Positions 22,691-35,336 of a stretch of 64,000 nucleotides of DNA are shown here, piece after piece. The stretch spans positions 15,962,501 to 16,026,500 of the forward strand of contig JAZGTH010000002.1 of NCBI GenBank assembly GCA_036877525.1, read 5' to 3'. The notes under the pieces are model-generated. The model worked only from the letters and a program-made list of their open reading frames with translations, searched no databases and was not told where the DNA came from. This DNA is from Chromobotia macracanthus (lineage: Eukaryota; Chordata; Actinopteri; Cypriniformes; Botiidae). Position numbers and translations under genes: made by a program. How positions within the stretch are numbered: position 1 is the stretch's first letter; every line of letters begins with the position of its first letter.

Positions 22691-25600
22691 TAACTGTAAC
22701 CATTTATTGTAACATTTTAAAGCAATGATGTTAATACAACCTTCTTTCTTTTTGAAATCATGTGCAGTTTTATTCGTGTGTGTGAACTCTTTTCCATATT
22801 GTTGTTCTTTTGCAGTTTATGATAAATACAAATGTCAGTATTTGATTTTAAGGACAGAATTGTTGTTTACTTTTGTACAATGAACAAATTACTTGAGTGT
22901 CAAAAGCTGAGCTGAGGTCAGCTGGATGTGTTTATGCTGGGTGAGTTTTAGTTATCAGGCTGTCATGAGTGGGTCATTTCCACTCGGGGTCAGTGGATAG
23001 CAGAACACCAGCTTGTCACATGGGGTCTTCTGGTGTCAGGGCCCATCCTCAGGAGCTTCAGCCTGGATGCGTCTGGCAGATGTTGCTGTTCTGGGGCTGT
23101 TGGGGTTCTTCTTCCCTCCTAGCAGATCTCCAATGGCCCATGATTCACTTCCTGGACCACCTGATCGCTGACCTTGAAGACAGACTTTGTATTATGGATG
23201 AGAGAGATAGAATAGAACCACAGAATGAGCAGTGGACCACAGAAAGAGCAGCTTTCTAATTTTATAAGTAAATAACTCATGTATGAATTGAAACCCTGAA
23301 GTATTCAAGGGAATTGGTGTAGAGTGACAGAAAGTGATTGGCTGTTTGATACAGCAACGTCTCCAGATGTTTTTGGCTTTTGATGTGATTGTTCCATGTG
23401 GCACTTAATTCAAATAATTCAGTCAAATAATTCAGCACATTATTCAAACTCAGATCATCTTAATCAGACACAAAGACACGAGAGCTAACACACATTCCTG
23501 CTCTGATCTTACTGTCAGCACAGCATGAACAGACAAAAGCTATAGCACAGCTGTAAATAACATTCAGCTTTAATGAGCTTTAGTGCTGAAGTGAGGAAGA
23601 CTGGATTAAACATTTTAAATATGTATATTTCTTTCATCATCCGAATGTTTAGAGTTTTGCAATGATGTTGATGTTTGTGTATGAGGAATTAGATTTGAGC
23701 TAAATCATTATCTGGGGCTAAACGATGTATATTCTATTGAAATATGGGAAATATCAGTAACTCTAGTACACATGTGCTATTTGACTGCTGGATGAAGCTC
23801 AATGACATGCAGTAATTACATATAAAACTGCTTTTAAATGATTTAAATGTGGCTCATTTTTGCTGGTAACAAATCTTAGTGGTGCTGTGAAGCTCTAAAA
23901 ATGATGACACTAGCCATTATCCTGTTTACACAGCTGCTGAGAGCCATACATTTTCCTCCGACATGCAAGCATTTATTTTACTCTGTCATCAGTCACGCGG
24001 ACCTCTCTGTGGCCCTGGTCTGTGGTGCTGGATGGAGAAGAACCGCTAGGAAATTCACAAGGTTCTGTTGTGCTACATTGTTGCCCTCATACGAGAGGGG
24101 TTTGCTCTTACAGAAGTCTGCATGAAAACGTCTTGACTGGAGAAAGACAAGCAGGTGATGAGATCTGGTGGGAGGGAAAACAGAAGCATCTTGACAAGAT
24201 CTTGGCACAGAAGATTATCTAGATGGGATGGAGCACATTGTGTTCACGGGTGGAGACTGAAGAACTTCGAGTTCCTGACACTGCTGGATGAGAACAGAAT
24301 GACATGACGACAGACAGACCACGTCTCTGAGACAAAATGGTAAATATAGCAGTTCATCTTGAAGCTGGAGGACAAACGCTTTGCTGCTGCAGAGTGCTGG
24401 GCATCTGAAACACAAGCATTTGATTTCAGTTGCTACACATGCTGGGAGAGCAGGTTGCTGTTTTCTGTTTTATGTAAGACTTTACGTAAAATCCTTATGT
24501 AAGACTTTTTTATATGTTTTTTGTGACAGTGTTTTTTCTGCTGTCTGATGACATGTCTGCTTGATTTTCACTGATTATTACAGTGAGTGCAGCAGTTAAT
24601 CTGTGATGTATGTGTGTATGTTGAGGGCTGGCAGACCGAAGCAGAAAACATATTTACACCAACTGCACCAATCATTCAATCTTCATCAGTTTGTTTCTGA
24701 GTTCTTGTATGAATCATTCGCTCTGAAAAACTGTTTTAGTGCTAATGGCTAAAAACATTCAGATCTGCTGAGCAACACTGCCAACTGCCATAAATTCTAT
24801 TTATTTCTGTTGCTTCAGTGTTGAACAAGTTGTATTAATTTCTGTTTGGTAAAAGTTATGAACATTACAGATGGCCTGAAAACATATTTTCTAGCTCTTG
24901 GGGGAAAAATTCAGTGGAAAGTTAATCCTGTAAAGTGATTTCTGTTCTTACAGACTCGTGTGTCAGAAGAGACCAATTTCAGCATGGGCAAATGGAGACT
25001 GTTGAGTGTGGCTCCTGTCAGCTGCAGGTCAGTTGAAATGGTGCACTCACCCTCGTGTGTGCTGGAAAAATAAACTGTCATGCTGCATCTGGAGATGTGA
25101 AGGACTCAGGTTAATGGAGAGACGGCTCGGTGTCCACATGAGTGATGCCACCTTCTGCCACAATGTTGTTTTGCAATGAAATGTATGGCATTATAAAGAT
25201 GAGGGAGTTGGACAGAGATATTGGAATTTGGCCAGCTCCATTTTATAGATGTGTGTCTTGGGGCGAGATGATCACTGATGATGATATCTGTGACAGCAGA
25301 GCTGTGCTGTAATGCTGAATTACCTCAGTAAGATGGACCTGCACGGCTGTTCGGCCAAATTCCATTTTGTTGAGAGAAAATGACACTGATTCCCAGCAGA
25401 CGAATGCTTGTGTTGGACTTGAGTTAGAGAAACTGACAGCAGTGATTCCAAAAAAGTGATTTTAAAGTGTTCATTTCTTACTCCATACAGACATTAAACA
25501 CATCCAGAAGCTTCTGCTCCAAAGGTTCTGATGTCTGTCCCACAGGTCAGTTCTTACTCCAGGGGGAAGCCATTAGTTCATCCAAACAGTTGAAATTATT

Positions 25601-26426
25601 TTCACCATGTGTTGCTAAATGTTTATAGTGTATCACTTGTTGTTCAGTGGGGCTTGTTTTTCTTGTTTGTTTTGAATTGTTTGTCTTTCTGAACCTTTTT
25701 TTACATATTGATCTACTTTCTCTCCAGCAACCTAAACTGCTGCACATCTCACTGAGGGTCTTTCAGGAACCTGGACTCTTATTGGCTTTTCTTCTCTCTG
25801 CAGTCCAGTGAGGAATCGCGTTGCATGTGACGTGTTTTTTCCTCTTGAATGCCATGAGCAGTGTTGTGCAAAGTAAAAAAGCAACCAATGAAAATGATCA
25901 TAAATGATATTATGCTGATGAATTCTGACATGCGGTTCTCATGCATCATTCATCAGATGAATCACACACTTTCTTGGTTCTCAGACCTCCTAAAATGTTT
26001 GTGATGATGAACAGGCGTCTGTAGACATGCTCAGTGAAGTCGCAGAACATAGAATCTCCAGCATATGGATACCAGGGGATCAGATATCCTACAGGCCCAT
26101 TTGCTGGAGAGCTCTGAACATTGTCTTTAAGGTCTTTCTTCATTTCCTGAAAATCTCTTTTGTGATAAATGTGGGTCATATATCTGGCAAAAATATGTCC
26201 TCTCTGGACCTGTAAACTAGATTGGAGTGGAAACCTGACGCCACACTCTGAGGAGCTGATAGAAGCTCTTGAAGATAATGAAGAGCTGAACTGACTGCTG
26301 ATTACAGCAGCCATCTTCAGCTCTGCTCTCATTACAGCTGATGTGAGCTGATGCTGGAAAGGTTATCTGAGAAAATGATTACCCAGAGATTAATGAACCT
26401 GCACAAACAACACATTTGCCAATGAA

Positions 26427-26520
26427 ATGGTTTGTTCACCTCAGAATGAAAATGAAAATTGCCATCATTTACTCACCTTCACGTTATTTAAATGGAATCT
26501 TCTATGAAACACAGATATAG
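26427..26520. mobile_element. Fragment of palindromic MITE (Angel-like)
   Basis: ggtttgttcacctcagaatg, gaaaattgccatcatttact and caccttcacgtt resemble one arm of the cyprinid fold-back element also found at 35,066-35,336. Only about half of the element is visible. Confidence 0.5.
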
Positions 26521-28349
26521 ATGTTTGGAGTTTTCTTTTCTGTAGAATCAAATCCATTTATTTCCACTGTCACTAGCGTTGTGCTGTTTGTAGGTATAAT
26601 GTTTTGCCTGTTGAAAATACATGTACTTGGTTATTTTAGTCTTAAAAAAGGTTTGTGTACCCTTATCCACACCATGTTCTGCTGTACATCACATATGCAG
26701 GAAATATCAACATGTCACTGGTTTGTTACAGGTGTAATTGCTCCCACAAACTTTCTTGAGCAGAAAGTGTCACTGTTACTTCTTCAGAGAGTTTCTCTTA
26801 CAGCTGACAGTTTTGAGGTCAGCAGACATGTTGTGCTTTTGAGTGAGACACAGATTGTGTCTGTAGAAAGGTTGATTCAGGGCAGCAAAAGCGTGAAGCC
26901 TCGCAGACATCACAATGTTTGATTCTGTCCAAAATAAACATTCCACTGATGGGTTCAGAACATTTGCTGCTTTTCTAAGGAAGAAGATTTATCAGACAGG
27001 GACCTGGTGCCCACAGTAAACAATGCTCTCTGAAGACTTTCTCATGTGTCAGATGACTGAGGAACCAGGAAGGTGCCACAGAATTCCTGGTCCAATCCTG
27101 GAGCAGAGGTCAGGGGTCACAAGTTTAATCATGTAAATATTTTCTGAACACTGTCAGGATCTGAATCCAAACATATCCAGGTCAGTATATTATTCCTTTA
27201 CATGTGACATTCTTTCATTGTTTTAAACCCATATTTTAAAAATGAATCTTTATTTTGTGGACCTCTCTTGATTTTAACCAATTTGTAACTGATGGTTGTG
27301 TTAGTTGTTGTTGTGACAGTAATAAAACTAAAGAAATACATCTAATCAGTTACATTATATTGTACATATCAGGGAATAAACAGGCATAATAAGTAAAAAT
27401 GAATAATGTCATTCTTGTCGTTGTGGCAAACCTGTATTGAATTTCATTCAATTGTAATTCTGTGAGTTAAGAGGAAGCTAATTTAGAATTTTATTCTGAT
27501 GCTATTAATAAACTTCAAGGCTTTTTAACTGAATAAAAATAAACTTCTGGGACTTATCTAAGCTTCATGGATTCGAGCTGAAAATATTTTCCAAATCCTC
27601 TAAATATTTCATTTTGAACTCAGTATTATAATCTGATTTACATGAACAATATCAAATAGCAGACGCAGTGAAGCGAAAACAAATAAATAGCAAACAGAGA
27701 AATACCTTAATCAGCATCATCAGGCTGATTCTTGTTCCTGGATCAGGTTTCTGGAGGAAGTGGCCACCGGCACCAGTGTTTCTGACTGTAGACCACCAAC
27801 ACGACCCTGTTAGCAGCTGACCAGTCAGAGGTATTTTCTGCATCCTGCTGCGTGAGCTTGTGTCCTCTCTGAGAGTTGCTTTAACAGCCTGATACCAACA
27901 GAACGTCCACAAGCCAGAGGAAGTCAAAAGCTCAATAAAGTGAAGCTGGAGACGATGACTCAGTGGATTTAATTTCATATTTCATTTCACTTTTTCAACA
28001 TCTCTTTCAAGTTTTAATACATTTATTAAAGTGCAGCAAATGTGTCTTAAACTTGATGAGGTAGTACAGATAACTCACCTCAATGCTGAGAATAAAGCAC
28101 ATGTACAAAACATCAGAGAGATGTTTCTGTTCTTCACATGCTTTGCTTTGTTTCTGTGTATAAAAATGTTTAACTCTTTTCTTTCATTTATGATGAATTC
28201 AGGTGAAATGTTCTGCAAAAGCTCTTGGAAATTTCCCAGAAGTGGCTGAACTACACAGGTCAGTGTAATCTATACACTGCAGTTTATTCATGCCACTTCA
28301 GAGAACAAAGTACTGTTTGTTAGTCCAATGGTTCTTTATCATTCATATA

Positions 28350-28375
28350 TATGTGTGTGTGTGTGTGTGTGTGTA
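28350..28375. repeat. (GT)n microsatellite
   Basis: A perfect GT run preceded by a short AT alternation (atatatatg). Confidence 0.9.
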
Positions 28376-29231
28376 TCATACTGCACTAAGCTGTAAGAGT
28401 GGTGAGCTGTGTTGAGGGTCTCACAGGATACAGCGGGACACAGATGAGTCAAGAGTTCATTGTCAAGAGACAATGTTTGATATACCAAAGTGCTTGGATG
28501 TAACATCACTGGATGTGAAAACCAGCGTGCCAAACAGGAAGTGAGACAAAGAGCTCACAAAGAGCTTCTGACCAGCACACACTGTCTGCGGTTCTACATA
28601 AACACATTTCCTCTTGTATACACAGAGTTTCTATTGCTAAGGTCAAATAAACATGTTTGTTCAGTTTTAGATTCTCTCTCTGTGAACTAAAGGACACAAG
28701 AACACAGAAGAGGGAGATCATCGTCTTCATCTGATAGCAGGAACTGTCAGAAGAGACAGAACATGTTTTCCGAAATGGCCGTTTGGTGGGTATTTTGGAT
28801 GGTGACTGCAGAACCCACAGGCAAGTCACAGACTGATGTAGGTAAAAATGTCAAATCAAAAGAGGTGCCAGACAGCTGTGCTCAGTGTTTCTGAGGTTAA
28901 AGGCTTTGGCTCTTTTAAAATATAATTTTGTTTCAGACATTAAGTTGAAACTACATAAATTGTATTTGTTGAGTTTAGACGTTTAGATGCACATGAATTC
29001 TGAGTTCTGTCCTTACAGATTGACTGTAATTTGAAATTACAGGAGAATGATGATGTTACACACTGGTCTGTTACTGTTTTTTTTTTTAATTTGGATTTTC
29101 CCGCCCCTAAATGACACATACAGACAAAATGTGCTGTGGTTGGTCATTTCGCATGTCTGCCATACAGTCTCTTTCTGTATAAGTAGGCGCTCTTGGCTGG
29201 AAGATGAATGGGACAAAACCTTATACCCAGT

Positions 29232-29395
29232 CCTGCTCCTGGAGCCTCCCTCTCCAGTGTCCTGAAGAGTTTAGCTCCAACCCAATCAAACACACTGACC
29301 AGATAATCAAGCTCTTACTAGACAGATTAGACACTTCCAGGCAGTTATATTTGATTAGAGTTGGAGCTAAACTCTGCAGGAGTTCCAGGAGCAGG
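29232..29395. mobile_element. 164-bp palindromic MITE
   Basis: Terminal inverted repeats cctgctcctgg (29,232-29,242) and ccaggagcagg (29,385-29,395), plus a second inner pair agagtttagctccaac (29,266-29,281) and gttggagctaaactct (29,360-29,375). The layout and the motif aatcaaacacactgaccag match a very common teleost non-autonomous element. There is no internal coding capacity. The superfamily was not determined. Confidence 0.75.
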
Positions 29396-32300
29396 TTTGT
29401 CCCCCCACCCTATACTCATAGTCACTCTTCAGTTCAGACTCTTCAGTTCAGACATTGTAATCATGTCAGGTCTTTTTGAAACCAGATCATGTCAGCTGCA
29501 CGTCACACATTCTCTGCTCAGATCTTTACACGTTACTGAACGATCACAATTACAGGCGTGTGGGATGTTGGCCATGATGTGACGATGTGTGTTTCCTTAG
29601 CCTTACAGGTCCCAGCACAGCAGAGAAAATGAAGGCTGTAATGAACAAGCTGTTTAACGGCCTCTCCTCAGGCCTCTCCTCAGATCTGGGATCAGTGATG
29701 GCAGCGGCGGTGAACCCGTGAACCAGCAGACAGATTGGCAGAGGGGTGAGCAGGAAGAGAGTGAGTATTTGGCTTAAATAACTCTAAACGGCTGCAGCTG
29801 CTGGTATCTCCTCTTTCAATCGTGCTTCACTGCTGAATTCAGACAGCAGCAGATGGTGAACTGAAGAGTAGAATCAAAGCAGCTGATCCACACATTGAAG
29901 AACCTCATGTACGTTTGTTTCCAGATGTTCATAATCAGTGTTTTAGGCACCTGAACATTTGTAAACATGCAGTCACAAACAAAACAGCTTTATGTTTATC
30001 CATATCCATCCATTATGAACTTCTGACCCTCTGTGATGTTTATGTGTTTATTCACAAAAGTATTTGAGCTTTAGTTATAAATGAAAGATTTCTTACACAG
30101 ATATGCTAACTGATTAAAATTTATACATGTATTTTGAACTCGTCACAAGCGTGTCCCCACCAGTCATCAGAACACATCAGTTCGCTGTGAAGGATGTTCA
30201 GTATGTCACTGGAGGAAATTCTTCTGCCATTTTGAAGTTCTGATGGTGAATTTTTCTGATGGTGAGGTAAACTTGGAGAGCAGCAGCAGATGTTTTATAG
30301 TTTATATAGTTTATATGTAGAGGGCTTGAACGTCTTTCATTTCATTTGATTCTGTCGTTTACATCACTGAGGGTCAGACTGCAAGTCTTATTTAAACCAT
30401 GTTGCAGTTCCTAATGAGTAATATGTGTCACTGTTACCATGGAAACATGCGTTGCAGCAAGAAAGCCCTTAACAGGCTAGAGGAGGTAAGCTTAGCTACC
30501 TAACTGGTTAGTTAATATAAGATGCTGATGTATATAAGGATATAATCCAGAAGAGGAGTTTATAAATAGCAGAAAATACATTTAAAAGTCACAAAAAGCT
30601 GGAGTGATTGATTACAGTATATGATTTGGGGTGAGTAGTTGGTCAGGAGAGCTCATTTACTAATAAAGTCTCTAATAAGTAAAGTTTACTAAGTAAAGAA
30701 TTCAGTTTTTTTTCTGATGTCTTTTTTGTTTTGAATCAAATGTTATGTGATTTCTTTTGGAGCCAACTACTTTGGTTCAAGGCTTATATCATTTTATTGA
30801 AAACTGAATATGGGGAAAATATTCATCCAGGAACCTAGAGGCTTTAAAAGATGGGCAGTTTTATTGAGATGACATCACTGTTGAAGTAGAAGATCCCCCA
30901 TGTGCAGAAACAGGCCGTAAATAAGAAAGTAATTAAAAGAGAGAAGATCAATATGAGAACATTAGAGTTTTAATTCAGAGACTTAACGGAGCGTCCTCAC
31001 ACTCAATGTATTAAGTCACAGCACTGATTCATGGAGAACCAGTTCACTTCTGGAGGATCTCCATTAAAACACGCACATTAAACACTGTTAACAGCCCATT
31101 AGAAATAAATACAGCAGCATTCCTGACCTGCTGTTCATGATCCTCAAACATGCTGATCTGAGCTCAGACAAAAGCATTATTAGATCTCTCTCTCACACAC
31201 ACACAAACACAGAGCGTCGCATATCAAGAACATTTCCAGATCATATTTCACAACAAACATTACAAAATATAGAAACAATTTAAATCTCATTGCTGTAATA
31301 CTAAACACAACTCACTCTCATTATTGTAAAACAAAACAAAATTTACTCTTGTTATTGTAATGTGGAAAGTACAATGATAAACTTATAATAAAATATATAA
31401 CAGTTACAAAAATCTGCAGAGAATAAATATTGACAATTATGAGAATTACGAAAAGCATAGAGGTACAACATAAAGTTGCATTTTTGTAGTTTTTTATGCA
31501 ATACAGCCATGAAAATGTACAACATTGTGTTTAATGCAAATATAATTTCATTTGTTTTTGGTGTGAAATGTGACCGGGTAATTTATTTATATCTGTTGAT
31601 TATGAATTTTGTGGATTATCAGATGTAATACTGCAGTACAGATAAATCTGACAGTATATGTACAGTATCTATACAGTATGAGACAGATGACAAATGTCCA
31701 TCTTTAAAAGGAAGATTTGTTCCTGCATCTGTGTTCAAGGTCATTACAGCAGAACGTCACAATACATCCCTTCAGAAGATGTATGGATGTTTCATTATTT
31801 CATTATTCTAAACACTGTAACTCACGTCTGACAGGTGCTAACCCTATCTGCTCAAAAGAAAAGCACAGGCTGACAGACACACAAAGGTCACTGCACTATT
31901 GAATAAGACATATTTGTTCGACTAATTATGTTCATTATTGCTTCCTCTAGCATTTGTGTTGTTCATAATTGTTGTGCGGCTGCTATGGCTCTCAATAATA
32001 AAGAGGAAATGTTTTGGCAGAAACACAGAGTGGCTGATGTTGTGTACAGGAGCAGAAAGTGCTGATAAATCTGTGACTCAGCTCCTCATTTTATTATGAT
32101 TTTTGCATGGCACAGTGAAAAGGTTACAACACATATAATAACACATAACTTTTAACATGTGAATGTTTCTTTTTTTTGAGGCCTTTTGTTTGGCTGCTGT
32201 TGAAAACTGATCAGTTTAGCTGAGAGGCATTTGTGATTTGTGGATTGATTGAACTGTTACGTTGTTGCTTTTCTGCAAAAATCTTTCTAACACTTTAAAA

Positions 32301-35065
32301 GCATTCAGCTTGTGTCATTTAGAAATGAACTTAACATTAAATATATACAGTACCATTTACACAGAGGTAATGTGGTCAAGTTACAAGTTTACTTACAGTC
32401 GATTAGGGATCCAGAAGTCTTGTCTTTTATCTATTAACTTTTGTCCTAATGAACTTGGTTTATTTACAATTTAAATGAGATTTTTAGAGAGTGTCAGAGT
32501 TTCAGTGTGCTTCATTCTGTTGGACTGATTCATCTAAACATTCACTTTATTTTAGGAGGTAAAGCAACACTGTGTGTGAGTGATGGCTGTCAGTTATGGC
32601 CATTACAGTCAAATGTGCTGTAGGTTTGTTGTTGTTAGCTGGTTTTAATTTAGCTTTTGTCTTTTGTCCAGTGCTGTTTTGCACTGCTCCATCCCAGTAA
32701 CTCATTATACAATTAGACAGTTTAATTCCTTTATGGGGCTTTAAGAGTGTTTAGGGGGTTATTTACTGTTCAACATGCTTCCTTACCCCTGACGTAGCCT
32801 CTCGTCCTGCAGCAGTACACAATTACATTTGTTACAATCTTTCCTATCAGACGAAGCTTACCCAACATTAACTACCTCCAGCTAGTGCTTCAGTCTGATG
32901 TTTCACCAAAACCACCTTCTGTAAGCATTTCTAGTGTGTTTCAGAAGATTCGCTCCAGACTGACCTTCTCTTGTGTGCTGTGAACAATCATTCTTCACAT
33001 CTGATTCCTGTTGTTTGTGTTTTGTTGCTCTTATCGCTCTGGTTTGAAAGGAAAAAGAAAGAATGCATTCAGAAATCCAAAAACTCCAAAGATTTCCAAC
33101 ATTGACATGTTGGATAGATTTGAGCTCATGGTGTTGTTTAAATGATCATGTTATCAATACAAATAAAAAGATGATCTTTGTGTTAGCAAAAGAAAGTAAA
33201 TATTACCAGTATTAACAGGTGTTTTCTTGAGGTCTACAAATAATGTCTCAACTACACAAGAGGCTGTAACTGCCCAGTGCATCTGTTTCACTCCCTCCTG
33301 ATTTCCACATTAGTGCAGAGGTCCCAAACAACAAATATGATCTTACAGTATTGACCATGCTTATGTTATGGGTAGAGGAGACCTCTGGATGTCTTGTTTT
33401 TCAAGGAAACACTTTGGAATAACATGTTTCTTCATGTCATCTGTTTTTCCTCGTCTCCTGTTCACATTTCTCCTGTGAGGTGTTTATAATGGTGGGATGT
33501 GCTATCTGTTCTTATCACTGTAAAGCTCCTCCCTCACTCATCTCTGACGTGCTGTTTCCATTGACCTTCTCAGTGTCTGCATTGTGCTTGGATGTGTCTT
33601 TATGTAAAGAGAGAGAGGAAGAGAGACAGAAAGAAAGAAAGAGAGAGACAGAGATGGTTGCTGCTGTGCATTTATGTCTCCAAAAGTAGAAAATAGCTCA
33701 TAGAGTCCTGTTATCTACAGTACAGGGGTGTGTGTGTGTGTGTGTTTGTAGTATAAGTTATTAATATAAGTTCTGTTAGCCTGTGTCAGTTTCTCCAGCT
33801 GATCGTGGCATTCAATTCAGCGGATCACAGTATAATGATGTCATTGTCCTAAATCTCCAGCTGACAAACACCACACACAAAAGAAGCTGCTAACTAGACA
33901 AAGCTCTCATACTGCACACAATAATCCTCTCATTATTAACACATTCTCTTTAAAAGTGTACACAGTGTGCTGTAGAGCTGAAGGCTCACATATTTATTTG
34001 TGTTTTTCCAACCCAGCGTGGAAATCAGAATTTTCCACAGCTGTTTTAGCTCCGGGTGTTTAGGGACAGTTCTGACAGTTCATGGTCGGGATCTGCTCAG
34101 ACGCGTCATGACTCTTCTAATGAAAATGTGTGGTTTTGATCAGTTTTGCAGGACCGTGGGTGATGGATACTGGAGGATCTTTTGAGGTATGAGGTTCTTT
34201 TACAGACACAGAAGTTTGATGTAAGCAAACTGTTGAATGAAACACATTGTGCATCTCATGTTTTGCTTTGACTAGCTGTTCAAATTGTTGCTGGTTCATC
34301 TACATTCAACTCTGTTTTTAAAGCAATAGTAGTTTTAGTTTTGCAATCAGGGCTCTGAGGTTTTGGTTCAGAAAAATACTGTATTTGTCAATATGAAGGA
34401 TGTATGTATTTAGTACAATACAGATGTGAGATTTACTGCACTTTCACGTGTATTAAACTGCGTTCTGTTATAAACAGCAGTACAATGTAAAAATATAGAC
34501 AAGTCATGTCAGCTTGACGTGAAACCTGCTTTTGAGTTTTAAAATCATTTAGTTGTTATTTGAATAGTTCTGACTGGGTGACACTGGGGCACAGAAATCA
34601 CATACTTCACATTTAGTATATTTTGACATTTGGAGCATTTACAGTATTACAGTTATTTACACATTTAGAATCTAGATTTTCTTGGTCATCACTAGACCTG
34701 AACCACTTGTGCTTTTAATATAGCTCTTTCCACCTCTAGCATTTTCCATGTGCTTCCTGTGATGCTGGAAACATCTGTTACTGTCATTCTATTGACTTAA
34801 CATAAACTGCCAGAGAAACATAAACCATCAAACAGCCACTGAATAAATTCTTCATTTCTTACTGGATTGACATTTCTGTCATTGGTTTGGGCTGGTGGCA
34901 CCACAGCACGATGCAGATGTGCTGAGCAATGACTCAAGTCTTCATGAATTTGTATGATTGCAATGAACCAAGAATAAAAACATCTTAGCTCCTGTCCCAG
35001 CAGGGCACTGATTACCCACAATCCCTTGCTTAAAACTTTGTTGTCCGTAAATGTGCAGAAGATTT
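29396..35065. other. Intergenic, no recognised gene
   Basis: AT-rich with scattered short open frames. A 12-bp tandem duplication (ggcctctcctca, about 29,659-29,683) lies in a short GC-richer patch at 29,630-29,725. An RFX X-box-like gttaccatggaaac is at 30,433-30,446, a GA-rich tract at 33,608-33,655 and (GT)n at 33,728-33,746. Nothing was identifiable as an exon. Confidence 0.5.
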
Positions 35066-35336
35066 TAAAGGAATAGTTTTCACAAATTCCATCATTTACT
35101 TACCCTCTTGTCATTCCAAACCTGTATGACTTTATTTCTTCTGTGGAATAGAAGATATTTTGAGTCTGTGTCCATAAAGTGGAAGTTAATGGGTGCTACT
35201 GTTGTTTGGTTACCAGCGTACTTCAAAATATCTTTTTGGTATTTCTCAAAAACAAGTAAGTCATACAGGCTTGGAATGTCATGAGCGTGAGTAAATAAAT
35301 GAAGAATTTTCATTTGTAAGTGAACTATCATTTTTA
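35066..35336. mobile_element. Palindromic MITE (Angel-like fold-back element)
   Basis: The two halves are imperfect inverted copies: the left half has taaaggaatagtttt, catcatttacttaccctctt, gtcattccaaacctgtatga; the right half has gtaagtcatacaggcttgga, gagcgtgagtaaataaatga, gtgaactatcattttta. The central part holds ggttaccag next to the hinge. The layout matches abundant short inverted-repeat elements of cyprinid fish; it is degenerate here. Confidence 0.75.

Larger units (their letters stand above)
17454..29231. other. Long intergenic stretch without recognised exons
   Basis: I read both strands and saw no recognisable protein family. The longest open frames (128 codons, minus 25,946-26,332; 133 codons, plus 26,521-26,922) are of a length expected by chance in 64 kb. 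Contents noted: a homeodomain-type palindrome at 21,231-21,244; an AT-rich tract at 22,584-22,690; a 12-bp inverted repeat at about 25,228/25,352; a half MITE at 26,427-26,520; and (GT)n at 28,350-28,375. Confidence 0.5.

Noticed and set aside
25946..26332. 128-codon open frame on the minus strand
   Set aside because: Its sequence has no family resemblance I recognise, and by a stop-codon estimate several frames of this length are expected by chance in 64 kb. It overlaps no splice-site pattern.
26521..26922. 133-codon open frame on the plus strand with a hydrophobic start
   Set aside because: The hydrophobicity follows from T-rich DNA; no family match, and it begins at the edge of a MITE fragment.
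29630..29721. Short GC-richer open stretch starting MKAVMNKLFNGLSSGLSS
   Set aside because: Only about 30 codons with a 12-bp tandem duplication; an acceptor-like site precedes it but no partner exon or family was recognised.
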